Source of the DNA: Candidatus Copromonas avistercoris (nom. illeg.)
GTDB taxonomy: Bacteria; Bacillota; Clostridia; Lachnospirales; Lachnospiraceae
Direction of reading: 5' to 3'
Length of the DNA stretch: 40,542 nt
Assembly (NCBI GenBank): GCA_018713185.1
Contig: DVFQ01000027.1
Coordinates: 1 to 40,542, forward strand
The translations under genes and the position numbers were made by a program. Shown piece by piece: positions 1-8,839 of the stretch. Positions within the stretch are counted from its first letter, which is position 1, and each line of letters starts with the position of its first letter. The notes beneath the pieces are model-generated. The model made no database searches. It saw nothing but the letters and a program-made list of their open reading frames with translations, and was not told where the DNA came from.

Positions 1-34
1 AGAATCATAGAAATACGGCAAACGGGAGGTTTAC

Positions 35-733
35 ATGCTGGGAATTATCGGCGCGATGGATATTGAGGTTGAGGCTCTTTATGAACGGATGACGGAGACA
101 GAGGTTCGGACGATCGCTGGGATGGAGTTTCATAAAGGAAAGCTGGAGGGAACGGAAGCGGTGGTTGTGCGTTCTGGAATCGGCAAGGTGAACGCGGGAA
201 TCTGCAGCCAGATTCTGGCGGATTGCTATCATGTGACGGAGATCATCAATACCGGAGTCGCAGGCTCGCTGAAGGCGGAGATTAATATTGGGGATATTGT
301 GCTTTCTTCTACGGCGGTTCAGCATGATGTGGATGCCGGCGTTTTCTCGTATCCGCCGGGAGAGATTCCGGGCTTAGGAATCCGGGAATTTCCGGCAGAT
401 GAAAAGCTTCTGGCATTGGCCAAGGAATGCTGCGAGAGAGTAAACCCGGAGATCCAAGTGTTTACCGGCCGCGTTGCCAGCGGAGACCAGTTTATTGACA
501 GCAAGGAAAAGAAGACGCGGATCCATGATACCTTTGACGCCTGCTGTACGGAAATGGAAGGGGCGGCCATCGCTCAGGCGGCGTGGCTGAACAAGATTCC
601 CTATTTGATCATCCGCTCCATATCCGACAAGGCGGACGACAGCGCGCATATGGATTATGATGTGTTTGAAGCGAAGGCCGCCGCCAATTCCGTGCGGCTC
701 GTCACGGCGATGGCGAAGGCGCTTTCACATTGA
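35..733 (+). CDS. mtnN: 5'-methylthioadenosine/S-adenosylhomocysteine nucleosidase
   Basis: 232 aa; MLGIIGAMDIEVEAL N-terminus, GVAGSL, and C-terminal EMEGAAIAQ...IRSISDKAD motifs typical of MTA/SAH nucleosidase; upstream GGGAGG RBS. Confidence 0.96.
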   Translation: MLGIIGAMDIEVEALYERMTETEVRTIAGMEFHKGKLEGTEAVVVRSGIGKVNAGICSQILADCYHVTEIINTGVAGSLKAEINIGDIVLSSTAVQHDVDAGVFSYPPGEIPGLGIREFPADEKLLALAKECCERVNPEIQVFTGRVASGDQFIDSKEKKTRIHDTFDACCTEMEGAAIAQAAWLNKIPYLIIRSISDKADDSAHMDYDVFEAKAAANSVRLVTAMAKALSH

Positions 734-871
734 TTCTTAATGTCCTAAACTCGAATCGGCCCGTTATTTGACGAACGATTTTCGGCTCCTCAATCTTCTC
801 AAAATGATTCTAGGTGATTATAATGAAAACCATCATCTGGAATCATCTGGACGAAGAAAGGGGAGCTTTTT

Positions 872-2014
872 ATGTTGCAATTTTTACAGACGGGAAGAAT
901 GCTGTATGTCCTTGGCGCGATCTGCCTTCTCGGAATTATCAGCAAGCTTGTAACAAGCAGCCTCTACAAAAGATTAATAAAAGAAACGGGAAACATGGCG
1001 TTAACCAAAAACAAAAATTTAAAAGCGCTGAAGCAGAAAACGGAAAATCTGTTCCTTGTGAGCCACGGGATCAGGAATCCGGATTCGTACATAGAAAAAC
1101 AGCTGTATGGATTTCAGTTTCTGCGCCTGTCCTTGGATCATTGGGACAACCTGTCTTTACAAGCGATGATCCTTTGCTTCCTTACGGGAGGCGCCGCCGC
1201 TTTCGGGGCGTATTGGTATCGCTGCGATTCCTATTATATTGTCCTTTATGGTGCGATGGGCGTTCTTTTTGGATTGCTTTTGGTTCTTGTAGATAACGGA
1301 GCCAATGTCGGGTTAAAAAGGCAACAGTTAGCGGATTGTTTGGTGGATTATGTGGAAAACTCTCCGCATTTTTATAAAAATGTGGATAACACAGCGGCAG
1401 ATTACGAAAAAAGAAACAGGGCAGCCGCGGGAGCGCTGATCCCAAGAGGAAGGGAAACCGAGCGCAGGGAAGCGGAACGGCAGCCGCTTAGGGCGGTCAG
1501 CGAACAGGCGGCTGGTGAGGATACGGAGGAGCTTTTGCAGGAGGAAGGGCCCAAAGACAGGGCCGGCCGTTTTTATATAGAGCGCGCGGAGAAAAACGAG
1601 CGTGCCGAGAAAAATGAGCGAACAGAGAAAAACGAGCGCGCCGAGGAAAAGGAGGAAACGGCGGGACAGCCCCGGGAACGGCAGGGAGCAAGGCTGTCCG
1701 TCGTACCGCGAAGAAAGGAACCGGGAAACGATCTTTCCAAAGGAAGGAACCGGGATCAGACGAGGGCGGAGCGGATGGAGGAGCCTGCGGCTTTCGGGAA
1801 AGAGGAGGCTTTGCAGCCGCAGGAGGATGAAATTGCGAAAAGCATTGAATATTTAAGGCAAAGCCTGGAGCAGATTGCGGCCGGAAGAGATTTCGCCCGC
1901 CGGGATGGAGCTGCGAGGCCGCAGGAAAAAGCGCCGTCGGAGCGGGTGAAAAAAGAATGGAGGCAGGAGGATCTGAAGCTTTTAGGGGAATTGCTCCAGG
2001 AATATCTTACATAG
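872..2014 (+). CDS. Hypothetical membrane protein with hydrophobic N-terminal half and highly charged C-terminal half
   Basis: 380 aa ORF; RBS AAGGGGAG upstream of ATG; several hydrophobic segments, then an ERAEKN hexapeptide repeat and charged low-complexity tail. Confidence 0.8.
   Translation: MLQFLQTGRMLYVLGAICLLGIISKLVTSSLYKRLIKETGNMALTKNKNLKALKQKTENLFLVSHGIRNPDSYIEKQLYGFQFLRLSLDHWDNLSLQAMILCFLTGGAAAFGAYWYRCDSYYIVLYGAMGVLFGLLLVLVDNGANVGLKRQQLADCLVDYVENSPHFYKNVDNTAADYEKRNRAAAGALIPRGRETERREAERQPLRAVSEQAAGEDTEELLQEEGPKDRAGRFYIERAEKNERAEKNERTEKNERAEEKEETAGQPRERQGARLSVVPRRKEPGNDLSKGRNRDQTRAERMEEPAAFGKEEALQPQEDEIAKSIEYLRQSLEQIAAGRDFARRDGAARPQEKAPSERVKKEWRQEDLKLLGELLQEYLT
1580..1651 (+). repeat. 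In-frame 18-bp tandem repeat encoding ERAEKN/ERAEKN/ERTEKN/ERAEEK
   Basis: Four consecutive 18-nt units read directly from DNA. Confidence 0.9.
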
Positions 2015-2028
2015 AAGGTAAGACGTAG

Positions 2029-2074
2029 GCAACGAGACGGAAAGGAACGGAGCCAGCGAGACGGAAGGGACGAA
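2029..2074 (+). repeat. Two degenerate 23-bp tandem units just 3' of the stop codon of the preceding CDS
   Basis: gcaacgagacggaaaggaacgga / gccagcgagacggaagggacgaa. Confidence 0.75.
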
Positions 2075-2129
2075 GTCAGCGGGGCAGGAGAGGAAGAGCA
2101 GGCAAAGCAGAAAGGACGAAAACAGAGCA

Positions 2130-2158
2130 TTGTCAAATCCTTGACAAAGTGCTATAAT
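2130..2158 (+). promoter_or_regulatory. SigA-type promoter upstream of pgi
   Basis: TTGTCA - 17 nt - TATAAT. Confidence 0.7.
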
Positions 2159-2268
2159 ATGAAGACAGGAAGCAGTTGGGGAGATTTCAAGAAACAAACC
2201 GGCTGCCGCCGTAAAAGATTGCTGTTGTAAAAGAATGATATGGTTACGCAGGAGAAGGAGAACAGATC

Positions 2269-3618
2269 ATGGGAAATGAAATCGTATTTGATTATTCAAA
2301 AGCGTCTGGTTTTATCCGGGAAGAGGAAATAAAAAATATGAAGGGCGCGGTTTTAGGCGCAAAGGACGTCCTGTTGGGAAAAACCGGAGCGGGGAATGAT
2401 TTCCTTGGATGGATCGATCTTCCGGTGGATTATGATAAGGAAGAATTTGCAAGGATCAAGCAGGCGGCGGAAAAGATCAAGCAGGATTCGGATGTACTTT
2501 TAGTGATTGGAATCGGCGGCTCTTATCTGGGAGCCCGTGCGGCCATCGAGTTTCTGTCGCACAGCTTTTACAATGTGCTTCCGAAGGGCGCCAGAAAAAC
2601 GCCGGAAATTTATTTTGTAGGAAACAGCATCAGCAGCAAATATATCAAAGATCTCCAGGATGTTTTGGAGGGCAAGGATTTTTCCATCAATATTATTTCC
2701 AAGTCCGGCACGACAACGGAGCCGGCCATCGCATTCCGTGTGTTCAAGGAAATGCTGATCAGCAAGTATGGCAGGGAAGAGGCCAATAAGAGGATCTATG
2801 CAACCACGGATAAGGCGAAGGGAGCGCTTAAAAATCTGGCCAATGAAGAGGGCTATGAGTCCTTTGTGGTGCCGGATGATGTAGGAGGACGGTTCTCCGT
2901 TCTGACGGCCGTAGGACTTCTGCCGATCGCGGTAAGCGGAGCGGACATCGACCGGCTGATGGAGGGCGCTGCGGCGGCCAGAAAGCAGGCGCTGGAAGCG
3001 GAATATGAGAAGAATCCCGCGCTTATGTATGCGGCGGTGCGCAATATTCTGTTAAGAAAGGGAAAACAGATCGAGATCGTGGCTAATTATGAGCCCAGCC
3101 TCCATTATGTTTCCGAGTGGTGGAAGCAGCTTTATGGTGAAAGCGAGGGCAAGGACCAGAAAGGAATTTTCCCGGCGGCTGTGGATCTGACGACGGATCT
3201 GCATTCCATGGGCCAGTTCATCCAGGACGGCGCGCGGATTTTGTTTGAAACGGTTCTGAATGTGGAGGAATCGGCTGCGGAGATTGTTCTGCAGAAGGAA
3301 GAGAAGGACACGGACGGAATGAATTATCTGGCCGGACAGACCGTAGACTTTGTAAATAAGAGCGCGATGAACGGAACGGTTCTGGCGCATACCGACGGAA
3401 ATGTTCCGAACCTGATGGTACACATTCCGCGTCAGGATGAATACAGCTTAGGCCAGCTTTTCTATTTCTTTGAGTTTGCCTGCGGCATCAGCGGATATCT
3501 GCTGGGAGTGAATCCTTTTAATCAGCCGGGCGTGGAAAGCTACAAGAAAAATATGTTCGCGCTGTTAGGAAAGCCGGGATATGAGGAAGCGAGAGAAGCG
3601 CTTTTAAAACGGCTGTAA
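2269..3618 (+). CDS. pgi: Glucose-6-phosphate isomerase
   Basis: 449 aa; [51 protein letters not shown] motifs. Confidence 0.98.
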   Translation: MGNEIVFDYSKASGFIREEEIKNMKGAVLGAKDVLLGKTGAGNDFLGWIDLPVDYDKEEFARIKQAAEKIKQDSDVLLVIGIGGSYLGARAAIEFLSHSFYNVLPKGARKTPEIYFVGNSISSKYIKDLQDVLEGKDFSINIISKSGTTTEPAIAFRVFKEMLISKYGREEANKRIYATTDKAKGALKNLANEEGYESFVVPDDVGGRFSVLTAVGLLPIAVSGADIDRLMEGAAAARKQALEAEYEKNPALMYAAVRNILLRKGKQIEIVANYEPSLHYVSEWWKQLYGESEGKDQKGIFPAAVDLTTDLHSMGQFIQDGARILFETVLNVEESAAEIVLQKEEKDTDGMNYLAGQTVDFVNKSAMNGTVLAHTDGNVPNLMVHIPRQDEYSLGQLFYFFEFACGISGYLLGVNPFNQPGVESYKKNMFALLGKPGYEEAREALLKRL

Positions 3619-3646
3619 ATTGATCATGTAAATGGAAAACAAAAAC

Positions 3647-3682
3647 GGGCAGGTTCGTTTCCAATCGGAAGCGGATCTGCCC
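3647..3682. terminator. Bidirectional Rho-independent terminator between convergent genes
   Basis: gggcaggttcgtttcc-aatc-ggaagcggatctgccc near-palindrome; A-run on the left and T-rich right side. Confidence 0.75.
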
Positions 3683-3687
3683 ATTCT

Positions 3688-3954
3688 TTATTCTTCGATC
3701 ACTTGAATCTCCAAATAATCAAAATCGATGGATTCGATAAAACAGTCGCTGGTAAACCGGGTTTTATCATGGAGCTGAAAATCTTTGATGTTGGAATCCA
3801 GCCAGATCGGGCGGCCAAGATCAAATTCATGGCAGATTTCATCCAGCGCCTGGAATACCATAGCGGTTCTTGACATGGAGTAATCGGCATTGCATGCGAC
3901 CATGTCTTTGATCAGATGATTGTCTTTCCATAATTTGCCCCACATTCTGAACAT
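3688..3954 (-). CDS. Small conserved-type hypothetical protein (about 88 aa)
   Basis: ORF MFRMWGKLWKDNHLIKDMVACNADYSMSRT...; start chosen at 3954 because GGGAGGAAAACA-ATG is a good RBS. Confidence 0.75.
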   Translation of the reverse strand: MFRMWGKLWKDNHLIKDMVACNADYSMSRTAMVFQALDEICHEFDLGRPIWLDSNIKDFQLHDKTRFTSDCFIESIDFDYLEIQVIEE

Positions 3955-4049
3955 TGTTTTCCTCCCGATACGGTTGAATTGTCCGGCGCTTTGCATCGTT
4001 CAGAGCCCGGCAGCTTCAGTATAATCGATTTTCTCCGGCAAGTAAAGGG

Positions 4050-4151
4050 AAGAATCGGCGCTTCGGGAAGGAAAGAATCGGCGTTTCGGGAATGCGTTTC
4101 GGGAATGCGTTTCGGGAGTGGGAAAAGAATCGGTGTTTTGGAAATACAATG
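4050..4151 (+). repeat. Short degenerate direct repeats (gaatcggcgyttcggga / aatgcgtttcggg)
   Basis: Visible direct reiterations in the intergenic region between divergent genes. Confidence 0.75.
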
Positions 4152-4250
4152 ATCTGTATTCTGCAATTCTCCCCTTGTGCGCACGGAAAATCTGTAGTAA
4201 TCTATAGTATAAAGATAACGATGATTTCACTTAAGCCAGGAGGACAAAAG

Positions 4251-5354
4251 ATGGCACAGCCAATGTTGGATTATGCTGCCTTTTTTGCCGATGCGAAGCA
4301 GGCAGTGGGAGAGCTGGAGCAGCTTAGGGCTCAGGAGAAACAGCTGGAGGGCCGGAAAAAGCAGCTGGAAGCCGCCTTAAAGAACAAGCAGAAGCTGATG
4401 ATGGACATGGTGAATCAGACGGTGAAAAGCCGGAAGGCGGAAGTTACAAAAAGCTATGATGAAGAATTGGCGAAAACCCAGGAACAGTTAAAAAAGGTGC
4501 GTACGAAACGGGAAAAGGCCAAGAATCAGGGAATAAAGGAGCGGATCGCGGAGGATACGAAAAGCCTCAGCAAAGAAAATGAGGATTTAAAAGAGTCTAT
4601 GAAGACTTTGTTCCGGAACAATCATGTCCCGGGTTTTTGCCGGGGGAGTTTTTACTATGCCCTTTATTTTGCTGGGAGCGTAAAGGAAGCAGGGATTTTA
4701 TTTCTTACGGTGTTGGTTTGTTTCCTTCTTGTTCCATGCGGGATTTATTTCCTGCTCCCGAACGGACAAGCCTGGCATCTGGTTTTGATCTATGTGGCGG
4801 CGGTTCTGATTTTCGGCGGGCTTTACGTAGCTGTTGGAAACCGGACAAAAATGCGCCATCCAGAGACGCTTCAGAAGGGCCGGGAGCTTCATGATCAGAT
4901 CCGGGCAAACCGAAGGCAGATTAAAAAAATCAGCCGGGCGATCCGGAGGGATAAGGATGAGGCGCTTTATAATCTGCAGAAATTTGATGATGAGCTGGCT
5001 CAGCTGCAGCAGGATTTGGATCAGACGAACCGAAAGAAAAAAGAGGCTCTGAATACGTTTGAAACCGTTACGCAGACGATCATCACGGATGAAATTTCCG
5101 GAAGCTTTAAGGCAGAGCTGGATCAAATGGAAGCAGACCTTACCGGGATTTCTGATAAGCTGCGGGATACCGGCGCCCGCTTGAAAGAAAAGAACCTTTT
5201 TGTAACGGACGCGTATGGAAGCTATATAGGCCGGGAGTTTTTGACGACGGAACGGCTAGAGGCACTGGAGACGTTGATCCGGACCGGCGAGGCGGCGAGT
5301 ATTACGGAGGCGGTTTCCCGCTATAAGGCGAAAAACATCAAGCCGGCGGAATAA
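4251..5354 (+). CDS. Coiled-coil membrane protein with two central TM helices
   Basis: RBS CCAGGAGGACAAAAG-ATG at 4251; long K/E/Q-rich coiled coils flank AGILFLTVLVCFLLVPCGIYFLL...LVLIYVAAVLIFGGLYVAVG. Confidence 0.8.
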   Translation: MAQPMLDYAAFFADAKQAVGELEQLRAQEKQLEGRKKQLEAALKNKQKLMMDMVNQTVKSRKAEVTKSYDEELAKTQEQLKKVRTKREKAKNQGIKERIAEDTKSLSKENEDLKESMKTLFRNNHVPGFCRGSFYYALYFAGSVKEAGILFLTVLVCFLLVPCGIYFLLPNGQAWHLVLIYVAAVLIFGGLYVAVGNRTKMRHPETLQKGRELHDQIRANRRQIKKISRAIRRDKDEALYNLQKFDDELAQLQQDLDQTNRKKKEALNTFETVTQTIITDEISGSFKAELDQMEADLTGISDKLRDTGARLKEKNLFVTDAYGSYIGREFLTTERLEALETLIRTGEAASITEAVSRYKAKNIKPAE

Positions 5355-5395
5355 AATAGCGGGACCGAATGATAAAAACAGGGAGGAAAAGACGA

Positions 5396-6403
5396 ATGAA
5401 AAAGCAGCTTGCGAAAATTGCGGTTCTTTCCGCGGTGTTCTGCAGTGTGTCGGCAGTGACGGCATTTGCAGGGGTTTGGAAAATGGATCATGTAGGGCGG
5501 TGGTATCAGAATGACGACGGCACTTATCCGAAGAACGGATGGGCCTGGATCGACAGCGACGGAGACGGAGCGTCGGAATGCTTTTATTTTGACGAAAACG
5601 GCTATGTTCTGACGGATACGACGACGCCGGACGGATGCCAGGTAAACGGGATTGGAGCTTGGGTGCAGGACGGTATCGTTCAAACCAGGAACGGCGGAGG
5701 AAGCCAGAGCTATGGCCCCGGCGGTTCGGGAGATTCCGGGTCGTATAGCTATGGGGATGACCAGGATTCCTATTCCTACGGGTATGACGATGATTTTTAT
5801 AGCTGGCTTTTCGGGTATGAGTATGATCCGGAATGGTATTTGCATGATGAGACGCTTTCCGAAGGGGATAAAGCATATTACCATTATGAGGCCAATTACT
5901 ATAACTGGGACGGAAAGTCCATGGAAACTTATGACAAGGTAAACGAACAGTACAACCGAATCGCCGCGAATCCTTCGGCGGAGACGGCTGCTCAGGAAAT
6001 GGTCTGGGTGGAGATTCCGGTATGGCGGCTGGTAAACGGCCAGAAAGTTCCGGATACGGACCGGGTTCAGGTTATGAGCTCGATTGCGGATGAGGTGAAA
6101 GCGATTTTCACGGAGATTTATAATGGGCCGGAGCAGTTCCCCATCAACAGTATCGGCGGATACTCCTGGCGGAGCAATGGGCTGAATAGCTACCACAGTT
6201 CCGGACTGGCAATTGACATTAATCCGGACCAGAATCCGCAGGTGCGGTCAGATGGAACCGTTTTAGTTGGAAGCAAATGGGAGCCGGGCGTGAATCCGTA
6301 TTCCATCAGCCAGGACAGCGACGTTTTAAAAGCGTTCGGCAAATATGGCTGGACATGGGGAGCGGCGTTTACGACGAAGGACTATATGCATTTTGAGTAT
6401 TAA
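5396..6403 (+). CDS. Secreted cell-wall-binding-repeat protein with C-terminal M15/VanY-type peptidase domain
   Basis: Signal peptide MKKQLAKIAVLSAVFCSVSAVTAFA; CW-binding-like repeats GRWYQNDDGTYPKNGWAWID; C-terminal SYHSSGLAIDINPDQNP...WGAAFTTKDYMHFEY (SxHxxGxAxDI and HFE motifs). Confidence 0.88.
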   Translation: MKKQLAKIAVLSAVFCSVSAVTAFAGVWKMDHVGRWYQNDDGTYPKNGWAWIDSDGDGASECFYFDENGYVLTDTTTPDGCQVNGIGAWVQDGIVQTRNGGGSQSYGPGGSGDSGSYSYGDDQDSYSYGYDDDFYSWLFGYEYDPEWYLHDETLSEGDKAYYHYEANYYNWDGKSMETYDKVNEQYNRIAANPSAETAAQEMVWVEIPVWRLVNGQKVPDTDRVQVMSSIADEVKAIFTEIYNGPEQFPINSIGGYSWRSNGLNSYHSSGLAIDINPDQNPQVRSDGTVLVGSKWEPGVNPYSISQDSDVLKAFGKYGWTWGAAFTTKDYMHFEY

Positions 6404-6425
6404 AGTTTAAAAAGTTAGGAGAAAG

Positions 6426-6480
6426 AAGAGAGCGGTTGGCGCCAGTGGTGATCTTGGCGGCGCATACCGCTCTCTTTTTA
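6426..6480 (+). terminator. Rho-independent terminator
   Basis: aagagagcggt ... accgctctctttttat stem with T-run after the M15 CDS. Confidence 0.8.
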
Positions 6481-6572
6481 TGAGGGTAAAATAGCGAATT
6501 GATTTTCCCCATGTATAATCCCCGCGCGGCCTGCCTATAATAGAACCAGAAAATTGGGAACGGGGCGAAAGA

Positions 6573-7175
6573 ATGAGGGCTGCGGGAAGAGACATTTATT
6601 ATTATGATACGGTGGCGGATTTTGAAGCGGAGAAATTTGCGGGACGCCTCCTGCTTTTGCTGATGGAGGAGCTGCGGGCGAAAAGAAAATCGGAAATCGT
6701 ATTTTTATGTATCGGGACGGACCGGTCGACGGGCGACAGCCTGGGGCCTTTGATTGGATATAAGTTAAAGGAAAAAGGCATACGGAATGCCAGGATCATG
6801 GGGACATTGGATCATCCGGTCCATGCGATGAATCTGGAGACATGCATGGAGCGTCTCCTGACAAGCTTTCCCAACGCTCTCGTGGTGGCGGTGGACGCTT
6901 CCGTGGGCAATGCGGAGCATGTGGGCTTTATAACCCTTGGACGCGGGCCCCTAAAGCCGGGCCTGGGGGTAAAAAAGGAGCTGGAGGCGGTAGGGGATAT
7001 TTTTATTACCGGGATCGTTGGCTCCTCCAGGAGCGGAGATCCGCTGATGCTGCAGAGCATCCGGCTTTCCATCGTCATGCGTCTGGCGGATTGTATCAGC
7101 CGGAGCATTTGTCTTGGCATGAATGTGCTGGAGAGACGTGTCGAAAACTTTTGGCGGGAACCGGCCCCATTTTGA
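6573..7175 (+). CDS. yyaC: Spore protein YyaC-like (DUF1256, GPR-like fold)
   Basis: IVFLCIGTDRSTGDSLGPLIGYKL, GTLDHPVHAMNL, VAVDASVG, GIVGSSRSG motifs. Confidence 0.9.
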   Translation: MRAAGRDIYYYDTVADFEAEKFAGRLLLLLMEELRAKRKSEIVFLCIGTDRSTGDSLGPLIGYKLKEKGIRNARIMGTLDHPVHAMNLETCMERLLTSFPNALVVAVDASVGNAEHVGFITLGRGPLKPGLGVKKELEAVGDIFITGIVGSSRSGDPLMLQSIRLSIVMRLADCISRSICLGMNVLERRVENFWREPAPF

Positions 7176-7275
7176 CAGGTTTTGCAGACATGCTGTGCTA
7201 TACTTTCGCAGAAATAGGAAGGGGATTTGCTGTCCGCCTTCCGGACTGCGGAAATTATATAGCGAGGTGAGAAGC

Positions 7276-8730
7276 ATGGGTGATCTGTACAATCCGTTTC
7301 CGAAACTGCCAAAGAACGTCCGTCAGATCGGGGATCCGGACCAGGTTGTGAGACTTTATGTAGAGGACTATGTGAATACATATTTAAAACGGCTTTATCC
7401 GTCGGGAAGACAGACCATGAGGGTGGGAGTCCTTTTGGGAAGCGTTGAGCAGTATGACGGAACGCCGTATATTTTTATCGACGGGGCCATGGAGCTGGAG
7501 GATGTGGAGACGGAGGGCGAAAAGATCCTGTTTTCTGAAAGCTCCTGGAAAAAGCTGTATTCCGCCATGGAAACGGCGTTTCCCAAGCGCACGGTTCAGG
7601 GCTGGTTCCTTTGCGGCGGCCCGTCCAGTCAGCTGAGTCCCTTAAATTACTGGAAACAGCACAGCCAGTATTTTGCCGGCAAGAATCAATTAATGTATCT
7701 GAATCATGGTCTGGAAGGCGAAGAAGCGGTTTACGTCACTTCAGAGGACGGATTTTACCGGCTGAAGGGCCACTATATTTATTACGAGCGGAACCAGATG
7801 ATGCAGGATTATATGATTTCGCGCAAGGATGTGCGGCGGGTGGAGTCGGGTTCCCATGAAAAGGTAATTAAGGACTTTAGGCAGAGGATGACGGCCAGAA
7901 AGGAACAGGCGGGCGCACGGCAGAGGACGGCGGGCGTTCTGGGAATGGCCTGCGGGATCTTATCGGTTGCGGTTTTGGCCGGAGGCGTGGTCCTTATGAA
8001 TAATTATCAGAAAATGCGGCAGATGGAGGGGGTTCTGGCGTCGGTCCTCCCGGTGGGCGTGTCCGATTGGCAGGAATATCAGGAGGAGCTTGAAGAAGCG
8101 CCGGATTTTATCATTGAGGAGAGGCCGGGAAATGTTTATCCAACGGCGGGAACGGAGGACGGCAGCCAGGCGGCGAACGGCCAGGCGGCCGATGACCAGA
8201 CGGCTGGCAGTCAGATAATTGACGGACAGGCAGCTGGAGGACAAGCTGTTAACGGCCAGGCGGCGGTCGGGCAAGATAATCTGGGAACAGGAGCAGAGAC
8301 GGGAACAGAAGCGGGGGCAGGAGCAGGACAAGGAACAGAGGAAGGAGCTGGTATGGGAGCGGGCTCAGGCGCGGAAACGGGAACGACGCCCAGCCCGGAA
8401 ACCATGAGCAGCGAGGACGCTTTTTCTTCTGGACAGGCTTCCCAAGCGCCGTTAGATAATCTAGTGGGCATGGGAAAGGAATCGGAGCCGGAAAAGCAGG
8501 AGGAGGGATTGGGCGAGGGCGACGCGAAGGAGAATGTACTCCCGCCGGTCGATTATGACGCGGCAGAGGCCAACGGCTATCGGATCTATGAGATCGGAGA
8601 AGGGGAAACGCTGTATGGAATCTGCTGGAAGGAATATGGGGATTTAAGCCGTCTGGAGGAAATCTGCAGGCTGAACGCGCTGGAGGATGTGGATCATATT
8701 CTTGCGGGACAGCGCCTGATTCTGCCATGA
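7276..8730 (+). CDS. Single-pass membrane protein: cytosolic MPN/JAB-like domain (predicted inactive), TM helix, low-complexity linker, C-terminal LysM
   Basis: RBS GCGAGGTGAGAAGC-ATG at 7276; TM AGVLGMACGILSVAVLAGGVVLM; LysM YEIGEGETLYGICWKEYGDLSRLEEICRLNALEDVDHILAGQRLILP; MPN resemblance by eye only. Confidence 0.8.
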   Translation: MGDLYNPFPKLPKNVRQIGDPDQVVRLYVEDYVNTYLKRLYPSGRQTMRVGVLLGSVEQYDGTPYIFIDGAMELEDVETEGEKILFSESSWKKLYSAMETAFPKRTVQGWFLCGGPSSQLSPLNYWKQHSQYFAGKNQLMYLNHGLEGEEAVYVTSEDGFYRLKGHYIYYERNQMMQDYMISRKDVRRVESGSHEKVIKDFRQRMTARKEQAGARQRTAGVLGMACGILSVAVLAGGVVLMNNYQKMRQMEGVLASVLPVGVSDWQEYQEELEEAPDFIIEERPGNVYPTAGTEDGSQAANGQAADDQTAGSQIIDGQAAGGQAVNGQAAVGQDNLGTGAETGTEAGAGAGQGTEEGAGMGAGSGAETGTTPSPETMSSEDAFSSGQASQAPLDNLVGMGKESEPEKQEEGLGEGDAKENVLPPVDYDAAEANGYRIYEIGEGETLYGICWKEYGDLSRLEEICRLNALEDVDHILAGQRLILP

Positions 8731-8839
8731 AAAACGGCGGGAAAAATCATGGTAAGGAAATCTTTAAAAAGAAATTAATGCGAATCTTCTGGAAATGATG
8801 TATATTAGACTTATACAGGGATTTCCAGGAGATTTTTTC

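Noticed and set aside
5321-6196. 291-aa minus-strand ORF opposite the M15 peptidase gene
   Set aside because: Shadow ORF from codon bias of the plus-strand gene; I/V/R-rich with no domain signature.
6510-6542. Possible sporulation-sigma promoter (gtata...ctataata) upstream of yyaC
   Set aside because: Two overlapping TATAAT-like elements but spacing and consensus do not fit SigF/SigG clearly enough.
7123-7275. Upstream extension of the LysM protein ORF (start at 7123)
   Set aside because: Overlaps yyaC, and a clear RBS precedes the ATG at 7276.
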